In this document: in pieces, positions 1 through 11,389 of the stretch
How the letters are laid out: the number at the start of each line of letters is the position of its first letter
Position numbering within the stretch: position 1 is the stretch's first letter
Assembly (NCBI GenBank): GCA_951804985.1
Contig: OX638133.1
Coordinates: forward strand, 33,505,963-33,569,962
Length of the DNA stretch: 64,000 bases
Reading direction: 5' to 3'
From: Dryomyza anilis
Taxonomy: Eukaryota > Arthropoda > Insecta > Diptera > Dryomyzidae
Notes under the pieces: model-generated
What the model was told of the DNA's origin: nothing
Database searches by the model: none
Seen by the model: the letters and a program-made list of their open reading frames with translations, nothing else
Program-made: the position numbers and the translations under genes

Positions 1-39
1 CAAACGAACAAACAGATTTATTATATTAATAGGATAGTG

Positions 40-180
40 TTGATCATATGCAAGAGCAAGTCAAGAAATGGTAATCTTGTTCTTGTTCTTAAACGCTGAG
101 TCTTGCTCTTGCATAGGTATATATGATCTTGTTCTTGCAATACCTTTTTTGCTCTTGCTTGCAAGAATCTTGCAAAATTT
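40..180. repeat. Degenerate CTTGTTCTTG low-complexity tract
   Basis: CTTG/TTCTTG and its complement CAAGAGCAAG recur irregularly. No gene is seen in 1-740, which is otherwise AT-rich unique-looking sequence. Confidence 0.5.
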
Positions 181-740
181 TATTTTTTAAATTTTAAATA
201 AAAGATCGAAGACAAATATCTTAAATTGCATATTAATTATGAAAACGAATAGATTTTGAACCCTAATTGAATTTAATTTACACTCATTTCCCATATTTTC
301 AATTTCTTCAACAACAAATAAATTATTTTACTAAGAAAAAAAAAATTGAATTATATTTTAACAAGAATTAATTAATAAAATATAATTATATGAATCAAGT
401 GATGTTGGCAAGACAATTCAAAATCTCAAGGCCATAATAAAATGAACATAATATGTTCAATGTATATTATACATTCATAATAAATATAAGGAATATTTTG
501 TATAGGCATATTTCTATTTTCGTTAGAGATTAAAAAAAATCCGAATGCTGCACGCACCGTATGTAAAGAGAACACAAATAATATCTGGCAGGGTAACATT
601 TTTTTGCGAACACAAACTCAAACGCAAACGCTACAAATTTAACACTAACAGAAAGAAGAGAATACAACAATAACGAATTACGATTTATACACACTTTCAC
701 AACGACAACTCTTTGTTGCAATCCGGTATCATCACAAGGC

Positions 741-815
741 AACAAACAGACGCATGACAACAGACAGACGCATAACAACGGACAGACGCATGACAGCAGA
801 CAGTCGCATGACACC
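741..815. repeat. About 19-nt tandem repeat, ACAGACGCATGACAAC type
   Basis: Four to five imperfect copies of a unit like ACAGACGCATGACAACAG. The stretch 816-1380 after it holds nothing I recognise. Confidence 0.8.
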
Positions 816-1379
816 ACACTTCATGTATGTATCTAGTACAGCTATCTAGTTGGCAACAACGAGTTTTTTTTGTGGTACAAAAAATTTCCCGCCAAAAATT
901 CTATCAAAATCGTGGATGCTGCTTGCACTTTCAAACTAATCAACGGATTTGTGAAAAAAAAAGAAAAACACAATAAGCAAAATATAAGCTAAATGAGGTA
1001 CACTGTGAAAATGCTCATATATTTTTTTTTTGTTTTATAAGTTGCATGAAATAATGCACATAGAACTTGACTTAAGTAAACTTCATGATTTTACAAAACA
1101 AAAATAATAATGTGCATAAGTGCATATGCACAATCGAGATACGAACTAGCGTAGCGAAGAAAAGCGAAAAAAAAAACATTGTTTTGTCTATTTATCTTAT
1201 TGAAGCGACTTTTGAAGCACTTTTGAAGCTATTTACCGCTACAAAGGTGCTTCACAGACCTTATTTTTAAGATGCTTATATTCTTTAGCCTTAAAAAAAT
1301 TTTGGGAACTCAAAATTTTAATAAATGACATTTTACTTAAGATCTTCTATTAAAATAAAATATGTTTTTCTGTTTCTAT

Positions 1380-1560
1380 TTATAGGTACTTTTTTAAAAA
1401 CCGTTTTAAACCGGTATAAAACCGAAACCGTTTATATCGGATTTGGATATCGGTTTATTTCTGATTTTCGTATAACGGTTTCGGTTACGGTTTCGGTTTT
1501 AAAAATGAAACGGTTTTAAATGGATATCGGTTTCGGTTTCGGTTACGGTTTCAATCCTTG
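1380..1560. repeat. GGTTTCGGTTTC / AACCGAAACCG repeat
   Basis: Dense GGTTTCGGTTACGGTTTC units, with the complementary AACCGAAACCG at the left side. The same simple-sequence family recurs at about 6418-6510 and 41100-41410. Confidence 0.7.
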
Positions 1561-1845
1561 GTTTGTAGTATTTAATGGGATCTACCAATTGAATAAATAG
1601 TTAATTCTATTGACTAATAGTAAAAATTATTAATTTTATGGTATCTCTTTTCTGAATGCAACTTCAGCGAATTATATAGAATTGAAGTATAGGATGGCTA
1701 TGGCAAAAATTGTGTTGGGTAGTGTAATTTTATAGTATTTTGTAGTATTTAATGGGATCTACCTATTGAATAAATAGTTAATTCTATTGATTAATAGTAA
1801 AAACTATTAACTTTATGGTATCTTTTTTCTGAGTGCACATCTTAT
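1561..1845. repeat. Two direct partial copies of the TA-flanked ATTCCCTC-type MITE
   Basis: The block with TAGTATTTAATGGGATCTAC, then AATAGTTAATTCTATTGA and TTATGGTATCT, occurs at about 1565-1660 and again at about 1738-1832. It resembles the right half of the elements at 2459, 50940 and 54444. Confidence 0.6.
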
Positions 1846-1849
1846 CTCG

Positions 1850-2340
1850 GGTGAAGTAAAAATTTTGATTTTCATTGGTTGAAGATTTTTCTTGGCTAAA
1901 CCAATTAAATAATTCATATAACATAATATTTTTACTAAAATTACAGCAAACATTGCTTAAATTTCGTTTCCCACTATACCTCAGAAAATGTTTCCCACTA
2001 CCAATATCATAATTTGAACATAACTTAGCAAAAGCCGTTTGTATTTAAAAAGATATACAATATGCGATCATTTTAAACACAACGTCTTAATTAAAAACGA
2101 TAAAACTATGCTTTTTGATTGCAAAAATCTTTCAAAAACTATTTGTTTAATTTGTTCTCCAACTGCAATAAAAAGGTATTAATTTGATTATAACAATCTA
2201 TGAAAAAGTGGATGCCATATTAAAAAGTACTTGATAATTGTTTTTATTTTTTAAGTGCAAAAACATATACAAAAATTGCAATTTCCCACATTATCCCAAA
2301 CTCAAATTTCCACTCAAAAATATTTAATTTACTAGAAATT
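1850..2340. mobile_element. Diverged fragment related to the TIR element at 29518-32026
   Basis: CAAACATTGCTTAAATTTCG, TTTCCCACTATACCTCAGAA and CATAATTTGAACATAACTTA each have a close counterpart at about 30540-30630. No ends are visible here, so it is an old fragment. Confidence 0.6.
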
Positions 2341-2458
2341 CTACATTTTCTATCAACACATATTCGAATTGCTTTAAAATTTTAAATGTTTGTCAAATTA
2401 TTGGCAGTTTACTAACAGATTTCTAACAAAAGCACAGTTATCTTGCACATGTTACGTA

Positions 2459-2655
2459 CACCCAAAAAAAAATTCCTCAAATCCCATTAAAATTGGTCAA
2501 TGGGACAATTATTGATTTAAGAGTATACAAAAAATAAATATTTTCATATAAACTCAATGGAAATGTCACGGTATTTTGTAGTATTTAATGGTATTTTCGA
2601 TTCAAATATTTTTAATAGTCAATAACTATTATTATATAGTATTTTATTCTGAGTG
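2459..2655 (+). mobile_element. MITE, CACCC...GAGTG ends, TA target duplication
   Basis: Begins CACCCAAAAAAAAATTCCTC and ends ATTCTGAGTG, with TA on both sides (2457-2458 and 2656-2657). Related copies: 50940-51156 and 54444-54665. No coding capacity. Confidence 0.75.
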
Positions 2656-2659
2656 TAGG

Positions 2660-3640
2660 GCAGAGTAAATAGTTTGTTTTTCATCAAAAACATCAGCCTT
2701 CCTACAGCAGGTTTCACACCGGCAATCGACATGTTAAAAATCGTGTACTTGCTACAGATTTATGAAAATATTCCAAAAATATACAATAAATCTGCATAAA
2801 ATGTATTGAATACTTTTACAATTCTATTTCACATAGGCTATCTAGTAGCATATTTACAACGGAATACCTGGAAACAGTACTCGGCAGACAGTTCACTTTT
2901 TTTAAAGAGAAGAATAACACAATACTGACTGACCTACACAGTCGAGGGCCGACAACAATTTTTAAAAGATTTTTAAATGTCTGCCACAAGGTTATTTATC
3001 AATAACAAAGCAGCCAGCATAGATCTAAATTTGAATTGAAAAATATTTAAAATACTATTTTCACGGCAGGTTATGTTTCTCTGTGAAATCAAGCTATGAT
3101 TTGTTTTAAAAATGAACTATATTTGTTTAGCTTGTGCGTATATTTGCCAATTGATTCACTTCGATTCCTATAAACTGCCGTTTAATCTGCTGTCTGCATT
3201 TTGTTCAGTGGCAAACCTACATAAAATTTATGAGACGATCGATCTGGTTTAGAAACAGTTTATAAACATGAAAACAAATATTCATTTAAAAAATCCCAAC
3301 ATTCATATATTTATAAAAAAAAGACAAATATAACCAAAAATTTGAATTTTTAATAAAAAATAGAATAAAAATTTATAAGACATGAGTTTTTCCAACTACC
3401 CTATGTGGCAGTAAATCATATTTTTATTGTTCAAAGCCAACTACATAATAAAACACACAATTATACTATTTATCTATGTTTATTTTTCAAATTTAATTAG
3501 CTGTAATTAGTAATTGACTTTCAGTGAATTGCGGTTGTTTGATGTAACTTCAACGGTTGGCCACAACTACTAAATCAACTGAAAAACTAATTATGGCTGG
3601 CAAATGTTAAATGTAAATAAATAATTTATTTGATTTGCCT
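2660..3640. other. AT-rich intergenic sequence, nothing recognised
   Basis: No long open frame, TIR or tandem repeat could be supported here. Confidence 0.5.
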
Positions 3641-5520
3641 TAAATGTATTTATAACTGCCAACATTAATTTTAGTTGCCACTATGCGTATGAGTAGGTAA
3701 TTATTCAAAATTCAAAACATAACTCAAAATTTAAAATAACTTTAGTTTAAGAGGCATATTTGAAAAAGTAGCAATGAAACTAAAAAAATTGTAATTTTGC
3801 TCGATAGTTTGGATAATGTTCTAGGTAACTATATATTATTTTCGTATTTTTGATTAAATTTCAATTACTATAAAAATAATTCAAACATTTTATAATAGAA
3901 ATCTAAGTTTTTCAAGTTTTGATGCAAATATCTTAAAAAGTGACTGCAATATTTGCATTTCATGTTATACTTAAATTTCTCTTATTAATGTTAAATAGAA
4001 TTACTACTAAAGTTTATGGTAAATTGTATTTCACTATATTTGAAATTTACATTCTTCTGATACTATATATTTGAGATGACACGGTGCGTATGAGTAACAT
4101 TTAAAAATTAAGTCTAACACTACTCAACAGTTATGTCCGAAAATTTCAAAGAGTGAAACATATACAACAAAGTAACTAATCTTTTTTATTAGCTGGAACT
4201 ATGATCTTGATAATCATGTACCATTTTCGTATTTCTGATCTAATCTTAAATACTAAAAAAATCATTAAAAATGAGTCTAAAAAATATAAATTTGTTTAAG
4301 TTACGTTGCAAATATTTTAAAAACTAATCAGAATATTGGCTTTTCATTTTATACTGAAATTTGATTTGGGAATTTCAAAAATATCTGCAATCTAGTTTTT
4401 TTGTAAATGCACTTTCTACTAAATTACATATTTACAGAAAACAGACAACATATAATTAAAGTGATACAGTACACGTGAGTAACATTATAAAATTATATAT
4501 TAATTAAAATAGATACTATACATTTAGTAATGTTTATAGTTAGCTTGAACTAGGTTATAGATAAATATGAATCTGCTTTGTTCTTTGGATTAGTTTTAAA
4601 TTACTTAAAAAATAAAATTGTAAAAATTGTCTTAATAAAATCAACAATTTAAAGTACTGTTATTAATATTTTAAAAACTGACTAGAATATTGGCATTTAT
4701 GTTTATAGTAAAATTTGCACATACAATTCAAAGACAAATTGCGTTTAAAGTTTTTTAAAAAACCAGTTTACACTGACTCCCAAATTCCCAATCAACTGAC
4801 AACCTACATTCGGAGTGATACATTGCGTATGAGTAACATTTGAAAATTAGTACATTAAACTCAAGAGCAAAAATTTCATAAAGTAGAACAAATCCAAGAA
4901 AATTATAATTTTTGTACGTTAATTTGAATCATTATCTATTTTATTTTAAACCACATTTGTTTTTCGGATAAAATTTTGATTATTAAAAAAATATTTCAAT
5001 AGTAGTAAAAAAAAAATCAATTTTTTTATGTTATAATCCAAATGTCTTGAAAACTAAGCAGCATATTAAAATTTCTTTATATAATGAAATTTCTCTTGAC
5101 AATACTAAGGAAAACTGCTTTGAAGTATTTTTGTATAAGTGATTTTTACTATATTCAAAATTTCGATTAGGCTGGAAACATACGTGTCAAGTGACACAGT
5201 ACGTATGATTAACATTTAATTGCACTACTCAACACTAAATGATGAAATATTAAATAATTAGAATTTATACAAAAAAGTTAGTAATTTTAATAGTTAGTTT
5301 GGACTATGTGCTATATAATTTTTTACCATCTTCGCTTTTTAGATAATATTTTAAATGCGAAAAATAAATTCAAAAGTAGTCCAAAAAACGAAAATGCGTC
5401 ATATGCTGATCTAAATATCTGTGCAACTAACAAGACTATATACATTTAATTCTATACCAAAATTTTCCTATCTATTGCCATTTAATTTTATATTCAACAT
5501 TTTTTTATTGGCAATTTTAT
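3640..5520. repeat. Degenerate satellite, about 370-bp period, five units
   Basis: A landmark of the form GTGACAC[A/G]GT[A/G]CGTATGAGTAACAT recurs near 3681, 4081, 4461, 4814 and 5191, spaced 353-400 bp. Between landmarks a common order is seen: a block like TTTTCGTATTTTTGATTAAA, then ATCTTAAAAACTGACTAGAATATTGG-like text (position-equivalent in each unit), then AATTTCTCTT. The copies are strongly diverged. Confidence 0.7.
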
Positions 5521-5522
5521 AA

Positions 5523-5740
5523 TATACGGCCATGTTCCGGCTTTCGAATTTCATATAAGATTTGTAAACAAACGATTTTGAATTCGATGTCACAATACAA
5601 AAACTGTGTTTTTCAAACGGATTGAATTCATTGAAAAAGCAAATTTTTGTTCTGAGACATCGAATTCAAATCTGTTTGTTTACATTTTTTATATGAAATT
5701 CGATTGGAATTCGATCGAAAGTCAGAACATGGCCGATATA
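5523..5740. mobile_element. Foldback MITE with ATACGGCCATGTTC ends
   Basis: Left end ATACGGCCATGTTCCGGCTT, right end GAACATGGCCGATAT, and the arms continue inward (GTAAACAAACGATTTTGAAT against ATTCAAATCTGTTTGTTTAC), so nearly the whole 218 bp folds on itself. A second, expanded copy is at 62609-63860. Confidence 0.8.
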
Positions 5741-6860
5741 TTTTTTTATTGCTTTCAAAAAAAAAACGTATTTTATATATACTGAATAATAAAACGTTTG
5801 CTTCCATTAGCACATATTAACCCTACAGCAGAAATCGAAGCAATTACTTGCGAAAACTGTCACCACTTAACATGTGACAACTGCACAATGTCAGCCATTT
5901 CCGTTTCCTTTTATGTCAATATTGCAGCAGCAATTCGTGGGTTTTCTTTTTTTTCATTTTCGTATTGCAAAGCAGCTGCAGCAGCACAACTGTACTGAGT
6001 ACGCTTGGTCTTTTGTGTTCTGGATAAACGACTGTCAGACACACGAATGTCAGACAGACAGACAATTATACAAAAAGGACGTTTGTGGACGATGTGCAGC
6101 GGACGTACCGACCAAACGACCAACCGACAACGACGTTGGACGCGTTAGAAAATGCGCGAATAAACATGTTTTGTGGGTCACGTTAAAGTTGTCCAACGTG
6201 ATTTTCAGTTGGTTAACAAGCATGTCCTGCGAGGTGTGCCAAAAATGTGCAGTTCATCCTTAACAGTGAAATATATCAAAGGGACACAAAGGATGTGCCA
6301 AATTTATGTGCGAGTAGATCTCAGAAAGCTGTTTAAAATTTTGAAGAAAATTTAAAGAAATTTTATATGATATTTTTGTTAAAAATATTGTTTAATTTTT
6401 TATTAATTACAACAAAGGATTTCGATTTCGGATTTCTACGTCATTTCGGTTTCCGTAAAGGTTTTGGTTGTATGTTTTTATAACGAAACGTTTTCGGTGT
6501 ATCGGTTCCAAGTCTGTAGATTTTTTTTTATTTTAATTTTATGACTTTTAAAACTGTTTAATTTTTTAAATTGTCATTAAAAAATTTAACAATTTTTACC
6601 AAAATTCATATTTATTTTTAAAAATAAAAGTATAAAACAACCAAAAATCACTCATACGTCACGTGTATTACCATTTAAAAAATTCTTATTATTCACACAG
6701 TTTAAACGCCTAAGTCTTATATATTTACAACATAACTCTGCACTACTTTAATGCTACCAAATCAGCCAAACCCGCATACTTTAAACTCCTAGCTGTCCAA
6801 ATACGTTACTGCATAAGTAACTTCGAAAGGCACCTGCATCTGATCAACAAGAATATAAAA
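5741..6860. other. Intergenic stretch with short open frames, no supported gene
   Basis: Open frames up to 129 codons exist (for example 5874-6263), but they overlap on both strands, show no domain and include GACAGACAGACA repeats. A GGTTTC-type tract lies at 6418-6510. I see no gene. Confidence 0.5.
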
Positions 6861-7440
6861 TGCAGCCGGCTGCTGCACTTATCTTGGCCATATTTCAAAA
6901 TTGGCTAAGCAATGCTGTCTCTTTCGCGCACATACTCTCATTCTGTTTCACTTCATCACAGAGCCTGTACATTAACTGAAGCATGCAAATGCTTTGTGCA
7001 TTTGTAGTGCATACTTTCAGGCGACCTCGTTTAAATTGAATTTTGCCTCTGTCTGTTGGCCGCCTCATTTATTCATGGTCTCATTGGCAACACAGCACAA
7101 ACAAGCAACAACATTCACAACAACAACAGAGTCGGCAACAGAGGCAGCAGCAACTCAATCTCTGCTCGCGCGCGCCCAATAAACAACAATCATCATCATC
7201 AGCAGCAGCAGCAACATCAAAGAGTCCAGCATTAGAAGCTACTCGAAAGTAGAAAATATGTACGCAAGTATTTTTTTCCGCTTTCTTCTTCTTCTTTCGT
7301 TGCCTTCATTGCCCAAATTGCAAAAAACAAGCATTTTTTCCAAGCTACTAACCAAGCGTTTGCCTTTCATTTTTTGTTGCTGCACCGAAAGCAGCAGCAG
7401 CAAAATGATGAAACTCGGCACCGGATGTTGTCGAATATAA
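6860..7440 (+). promoter_or_regulatory. CAG/CAA-rich, GC-richer island; possible 5' UTR or promoter region
   Basis: The composition departs from the flanks: CAACAACAACAGAG, CAGCAGCAGCAGCAAC and CTCTGCTCGCGCGCGC stretches, such as occur in fly 5' UTRs and early-gene promoters. It lies 13 kb upstream of the first supported kazrin coding exon, so it could be the kazrin 5' leader or belong to another transcript. There is no open frame with a recognisable product and no definite core promoter. Confidence 0.3.
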
Positions 7441-7769
7441 CCAAAATGAGTGCGAAACCAGTGCAGGAGTTAAACGAGTTAAGAAACAAACGAGTGGCCT
7501 ATGTGAACGAGGATTTGCATTTTTTTCTAATTTATTTTTAGCTGCATTCACTCGGCCTTTATACCCTCGAAGTGGGTGTTGGTTCAAAGCCTTACTTATT
7601 AGGCGAAGTGCTATGGGTAGGAGCAGTCTTTGGTACTGCCAAAATCTCGTTAATGGCTGCGATTTACTAAGTCCGGCATGTTGTGTCACCTTTGTTCTGT
7701 TGTTGTCCTTATTGACGATGAAAGTGACAGATGGCAACTGCTCTGTGGGGGTTCTCTGTTGTGGGAATG

Positions 7770-8190
7770 AATTTTGATTGATTTTGTCGGGAAATATTCT
7801 CTTTTTTTCAGGATATGTACTACTTTTTTCAGCACATATACTACGTTTGTCAGTATCATGTACTGATTTCGTCAAGGCAAATACTGATTTTGTCGGGAAT
7901 TTGTCACAACATATTCTGATTCAACAGGATTTTTACTGGCATTTACTGCTTTCGACCAGATTATGCACTGATTTTCGTTAGAATCATGTCCGGATTTTTG
8001 TCATAATTAGCACAGCATTTATCAGGAATTGATTTTATGAGTATGAGTATTTTATGATTTTTTTAGTATCATGTAATCATTTCAAAATATATTTTAGTGC
8101 TTTTGTCAGGAATTATACTGTTTTTGGCCGGCCATGTACTGTGTTGGTCAGTATATGAACCGTTTTTATCAAAACTGTCAGAACATGTTC
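7770..8190. repeat. Irregular tandem repeat, about 25-30 nt, TACTGATTTTGTC type
   Basis: Units such as TACTGATTTTGTCGGGAA, TACTGATTTCGTCAAGG and TACTACTTTTTTCAG recur with variable spacing. Open frames across it are by-products of the repeat. Confidence 0.7.
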
Positions 8191-9400
8191 TTCTAGTTTT
8201 TATTTCATAAAAATCACTACATGAAAACAACACTACTCATCATGACTTTTTTCTATTGGCATTACATACACCATTTCTGGTTAATTTGCAGTTACCTTCT
8301 TTAAATGCATACTCAGTTTTTGTTCCCACATTGTGTAACGTTTTTAAGAAAATATCATTTGAAATGTTGCTTTTCCAGCCACATTTTTTGATTCAAAATT
8401 ACTGTACTTTAGAAAAACTTCAAAATTAAAAAACTTGAGACTATAATTTTCTTTTAATTATCGACTAATTTTAGAATACAAATTAATGTTAAAATTCCAA
8501 TACATTTTAAATTTATTTGAATCTGAACTCTAAAAATTTTAATTTGAATATACTGTATTTGTTTACTTTATTTGGTTAATTAGTATTTAGGTTCTATAAT
8601 AAAAATGAAATTATTCATTGTTATTCAGAACATACCTTAGTAACCATTAGCTGGATAAAAAGACTTGATAAAGCTCTTACAATGGCATTTGATATAGCTA
8701 GTTGTAGTATAGCATTTTTAGTTTATATAACAACCATTATAAAGCTATCATAAATAAAAAGTTTCTAAATACCTTACCCTGCTATAATAAAGCTTGTTTC
8801 CATATATTTCACAGTTAGTACTCATAATAAAGCATTTTTTACACCGACAGAAAATTGTAATATCATATTAAACCAACTGTCTACAAACACTTATACAGTA
8901 AGCACAACTACATCATAATGGCAGCTATCTGCGATAGAGCTATTAAATTGCTACTATACAGCTTTAATGAGAAAACTTCAAAAAACATTATGTCAATGTG
9001 TTTGACATAATTTTAATTTATTTTCATAATTTTCAGAAAGTAAGAAACAGGAATTACTTTTCAATAGCATTAGCAACGTTCATAATATTCCATTGCATCG
9101 TTTAAATGATGACGTACATTTTAAAATATTGTCTGTTTGATGTTTTATAAATTTTTATGCAAAATTCCATAATACACGAAACGAAAATTTAAAAACGAAA
9201 TTAAATTTCATTTTCCCTGAAATAAAATATATAATGTCTGTCTGATCGGTCTAACCAGCACCTTCAATTTCATTTCCGCAAAAAAGTTAAAATTAAGAAG
9301 TATTTTTTAATATAAATTAAATACAAATAATAGTTGCAGTTGCATATTTGTCCTCAAAAGAAAAAAAATATATTTTTTATTAAAAAAAATAATAAAAATC
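8191..9400. other. AT-rich intergenic sequence, nothing clear
   Basis: Scattered TATAGC/AAGCTATTA motifs between 8650 and 8970 hint at an old repeat also touching 10210-10460, but no ends are visible. Confidence 0.4.
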
Positions 9401-9401
9401 A

Positions 9402-10092
9402 GTTGGGAAGGCAAGATTACATTGGAAATTTTAAATTAGGGACTTTTTATAGTAGGTGTTATTATGATAGTTAGGATTATCAAAATTATAGTCGGTCTAA
9501 GCCGACTATAAATACCCTACACATATGTGTGGTTACCTTTCAAAGTGATATATAGGTCACCAGGGTATGCGAATCCTGAAAAAAACTACAATCTTTAAAT
9601 CGCTGAAGAATTTCCATTCATTTGATACCCATATTTACAAATGGGTAGGTGTACCGAATTTCAATTTTTTTTTTTTTTGGTAACCAGAAGTCGTTTCGCG
9701 AATAAACATTATTTTCATGTATTTGAGCATATACAATATATATTTTACCAACAAATTTACCTAAGCCCGTATACAGTAAAATTGATCTGTAGATGTAAAT
9801 TTTATATGAGGTATTTGAATATAAGTGGTCAGATCACAGGTCACAATGGATCAATTTTTTCGCACATACCGCGTACATATGTCAGTAATCTAAATTATGA
9901 GTTTCATTTATTTAACTCTTCCATTTTTTAAGTAGTAGGGATTTCAACAGACAGACGGACATCGCTAAATCGTCTCAGGAGGTCATGCTGATCAAGAATA
10001 TATACTTTTCCATACTAGAGATGCTACGTTCTGGATATTACAAACAGCGTACAAAACTGAATATACCCTTTCTCTCTTAGTGTAGGCTATAA
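9402..10092 (+). mobile_element. Fly dispersed repeat D, copy 1
   Basis: Contains the palindrome AGTCGGTCTAAGCCGACT, then ATACCCTACACATATGTGTG, the segment CAGACAGACGGACATCGCTA, then TGATCAAGAATATATACTTT and the closing ATATACCCTTTCTCTCTTAG. Known: this motif string (GACGGACAT, GATCAAGAATATATA, terminal TATACCC) is very common in fly genomes. Open frames in it are not genes. Other copies: 13179-13914 (+) and 59939-60486 (-). Confidence 0.8.
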
Positions 10093-10100
10093 AAAAAATT

Positions 10101-10177
10101 GGTAGCGCTGAGATTTGCGATTTGAACCTGCGCACAAAAGCTAGGAGTCAGAAACTCCATTACCTGAGCTATTGTTA
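10101..10177 (-). pseudogene. tRNA-like sequence (SINE head or tRNA pseudogene)
   Basis: Read on the - strand: an A-box-like TAGCTCAGGTAATGGAG, an anticodon arm with GGAG/CTCC around TTTCTGA (anticodon would be TCT), and a B-box GGTTCAAATCG followed by CAAATCTCAGCGCTACC. The D-arm and acceptor pairing is imperfect (5' GTAACAAT against 3' GCGCTACC is poor), so a functional tRNA is unlikely. It directly abuts the right end of repeat D copy 1. Confidence 0.5.
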
Positions 10178-10537
10178 CAAATGTTTCTTTTTTGAAATTG
10201 CATATTTAAAAAATATTATTTTATTAGGGCTGTACAAAGGTTTTTATAGTTTATTATACAGCTTTAAAAGCTGGTTAATAAGCAGGGCAAACTCTTATTG
10301 AGCTATTCAATAGCCAATAATTCAAACTTCGTTAGCTGTTCAATTATGCCAAAAATATTGTATAAGGGTTTGACTGAGGTTTGAGAGTTGCTTATACAGC
10401 ATTATCGGTTTTTCAATAAGTTGGACAAGCAGTTCTAAAAACATTAATCATCCATATTAAATTGCTTGGGTAGTTCAAACTAACAAATAAAATTACTTAC
10501 TTTTTTATTTACAAGCTTTTATTTAACTTCACTTGTT

Positions 10538-10585
10538 TGTACCTTTGTTCGTTTGTTCGTTTGTTCGTTTGTTCGTTTGTTAGTA
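10538..10585. repeat. (GTTTGTTC)n microsatellite
   Basis: About four to five consecutive GTTTGTTC units, followed by GTTAGTATGTCGGGCAC, which leads into the next array. Confidence 0.9.
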
Positions 10586-10639
10586 TGTCGGGCACAAAAA
10601 TATCAAATTTAACATACTTCCCTACATCCGATCGAGTTG

Positions 10640-11040
10640 AAACTTGGAACACATATAGTATTCGATGTGGCACATATAAAAATAAATTTTAAAGTTCGAA
10701 TTTTGACCGATAGGGGGCGCTAAAACTATTTTTAGACCGTGTTAGGTCTGTTCTTTACCTAGAATGTTGAAATTTATAAAATGTATAGTTTTAGACACGG
10801 GGAAAAATATGGCAAACTCAGAACTTTGAATTTTGTCCGCTAGGGGGCGCATTTGCTATTAATGGACCCTCTAAAGTGCGTTCTTCACCTAGAAAATTGA
10901 AATTTAAAACATGTATAGTATTGGCAACGGGTAAAAATTTGGCAAACTTAGAACTTCGAATTTTCTCCGCTAGAGGTCACATTAATTATTAATGGACCCT
11001 CTGAAATCCGATCTTCACCTAGAAAGATCAAATGCTTTTA
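10640..11040. repeat. Tandem array, about 125-135 bp unit with CGCTAGGGGGCGC
   Basis: Three units share CCGCTAGGGGGCGC (one has CCGATAGGGGGCGC, one CCGCTAGAGGTCAC), then AATGGACCCTCT, then TTCACCTAGAAA and ATGTATAGT. GC-rich cores stand out in AT-rich surroundings. Confidence 0.8.
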
Positions 11041-11389
11041 ATATAATAAATAAAACTGCTCATCCGATTTTCTTGAAATTTTTACCACAGATGCGGTATG
11101 ATTTGGAAGAAATGATAGGATATATATGGGCGGGATTGGACAAATAGGCGTGGCACCTCCCATACAACTTAAACTTTCAATATGATATAACTCGGCAGTT
11201 TCACCAGCTACGAACATGAAACAAAAAACTCAAATACAAAAAAAAACATTAAAAGTAAAAACACAAAAGCAAAAGCACAAAACAAAAGCAAAAATACAAA
11301 AATAAAATCAATAACATAAAACTAAAAACCAAACTAAAGGAAAAACAAAAAAAGGAAAGATAAAGAAAAACGCAAATTAATGCAGTTCA

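Noticed and set aside
5874..6263. 129-codon frame in the left flank
   Set aside because: No recognisable domain, overlaps frames on the other strand, includes CAGACAGA repeats and has no splice or start context.
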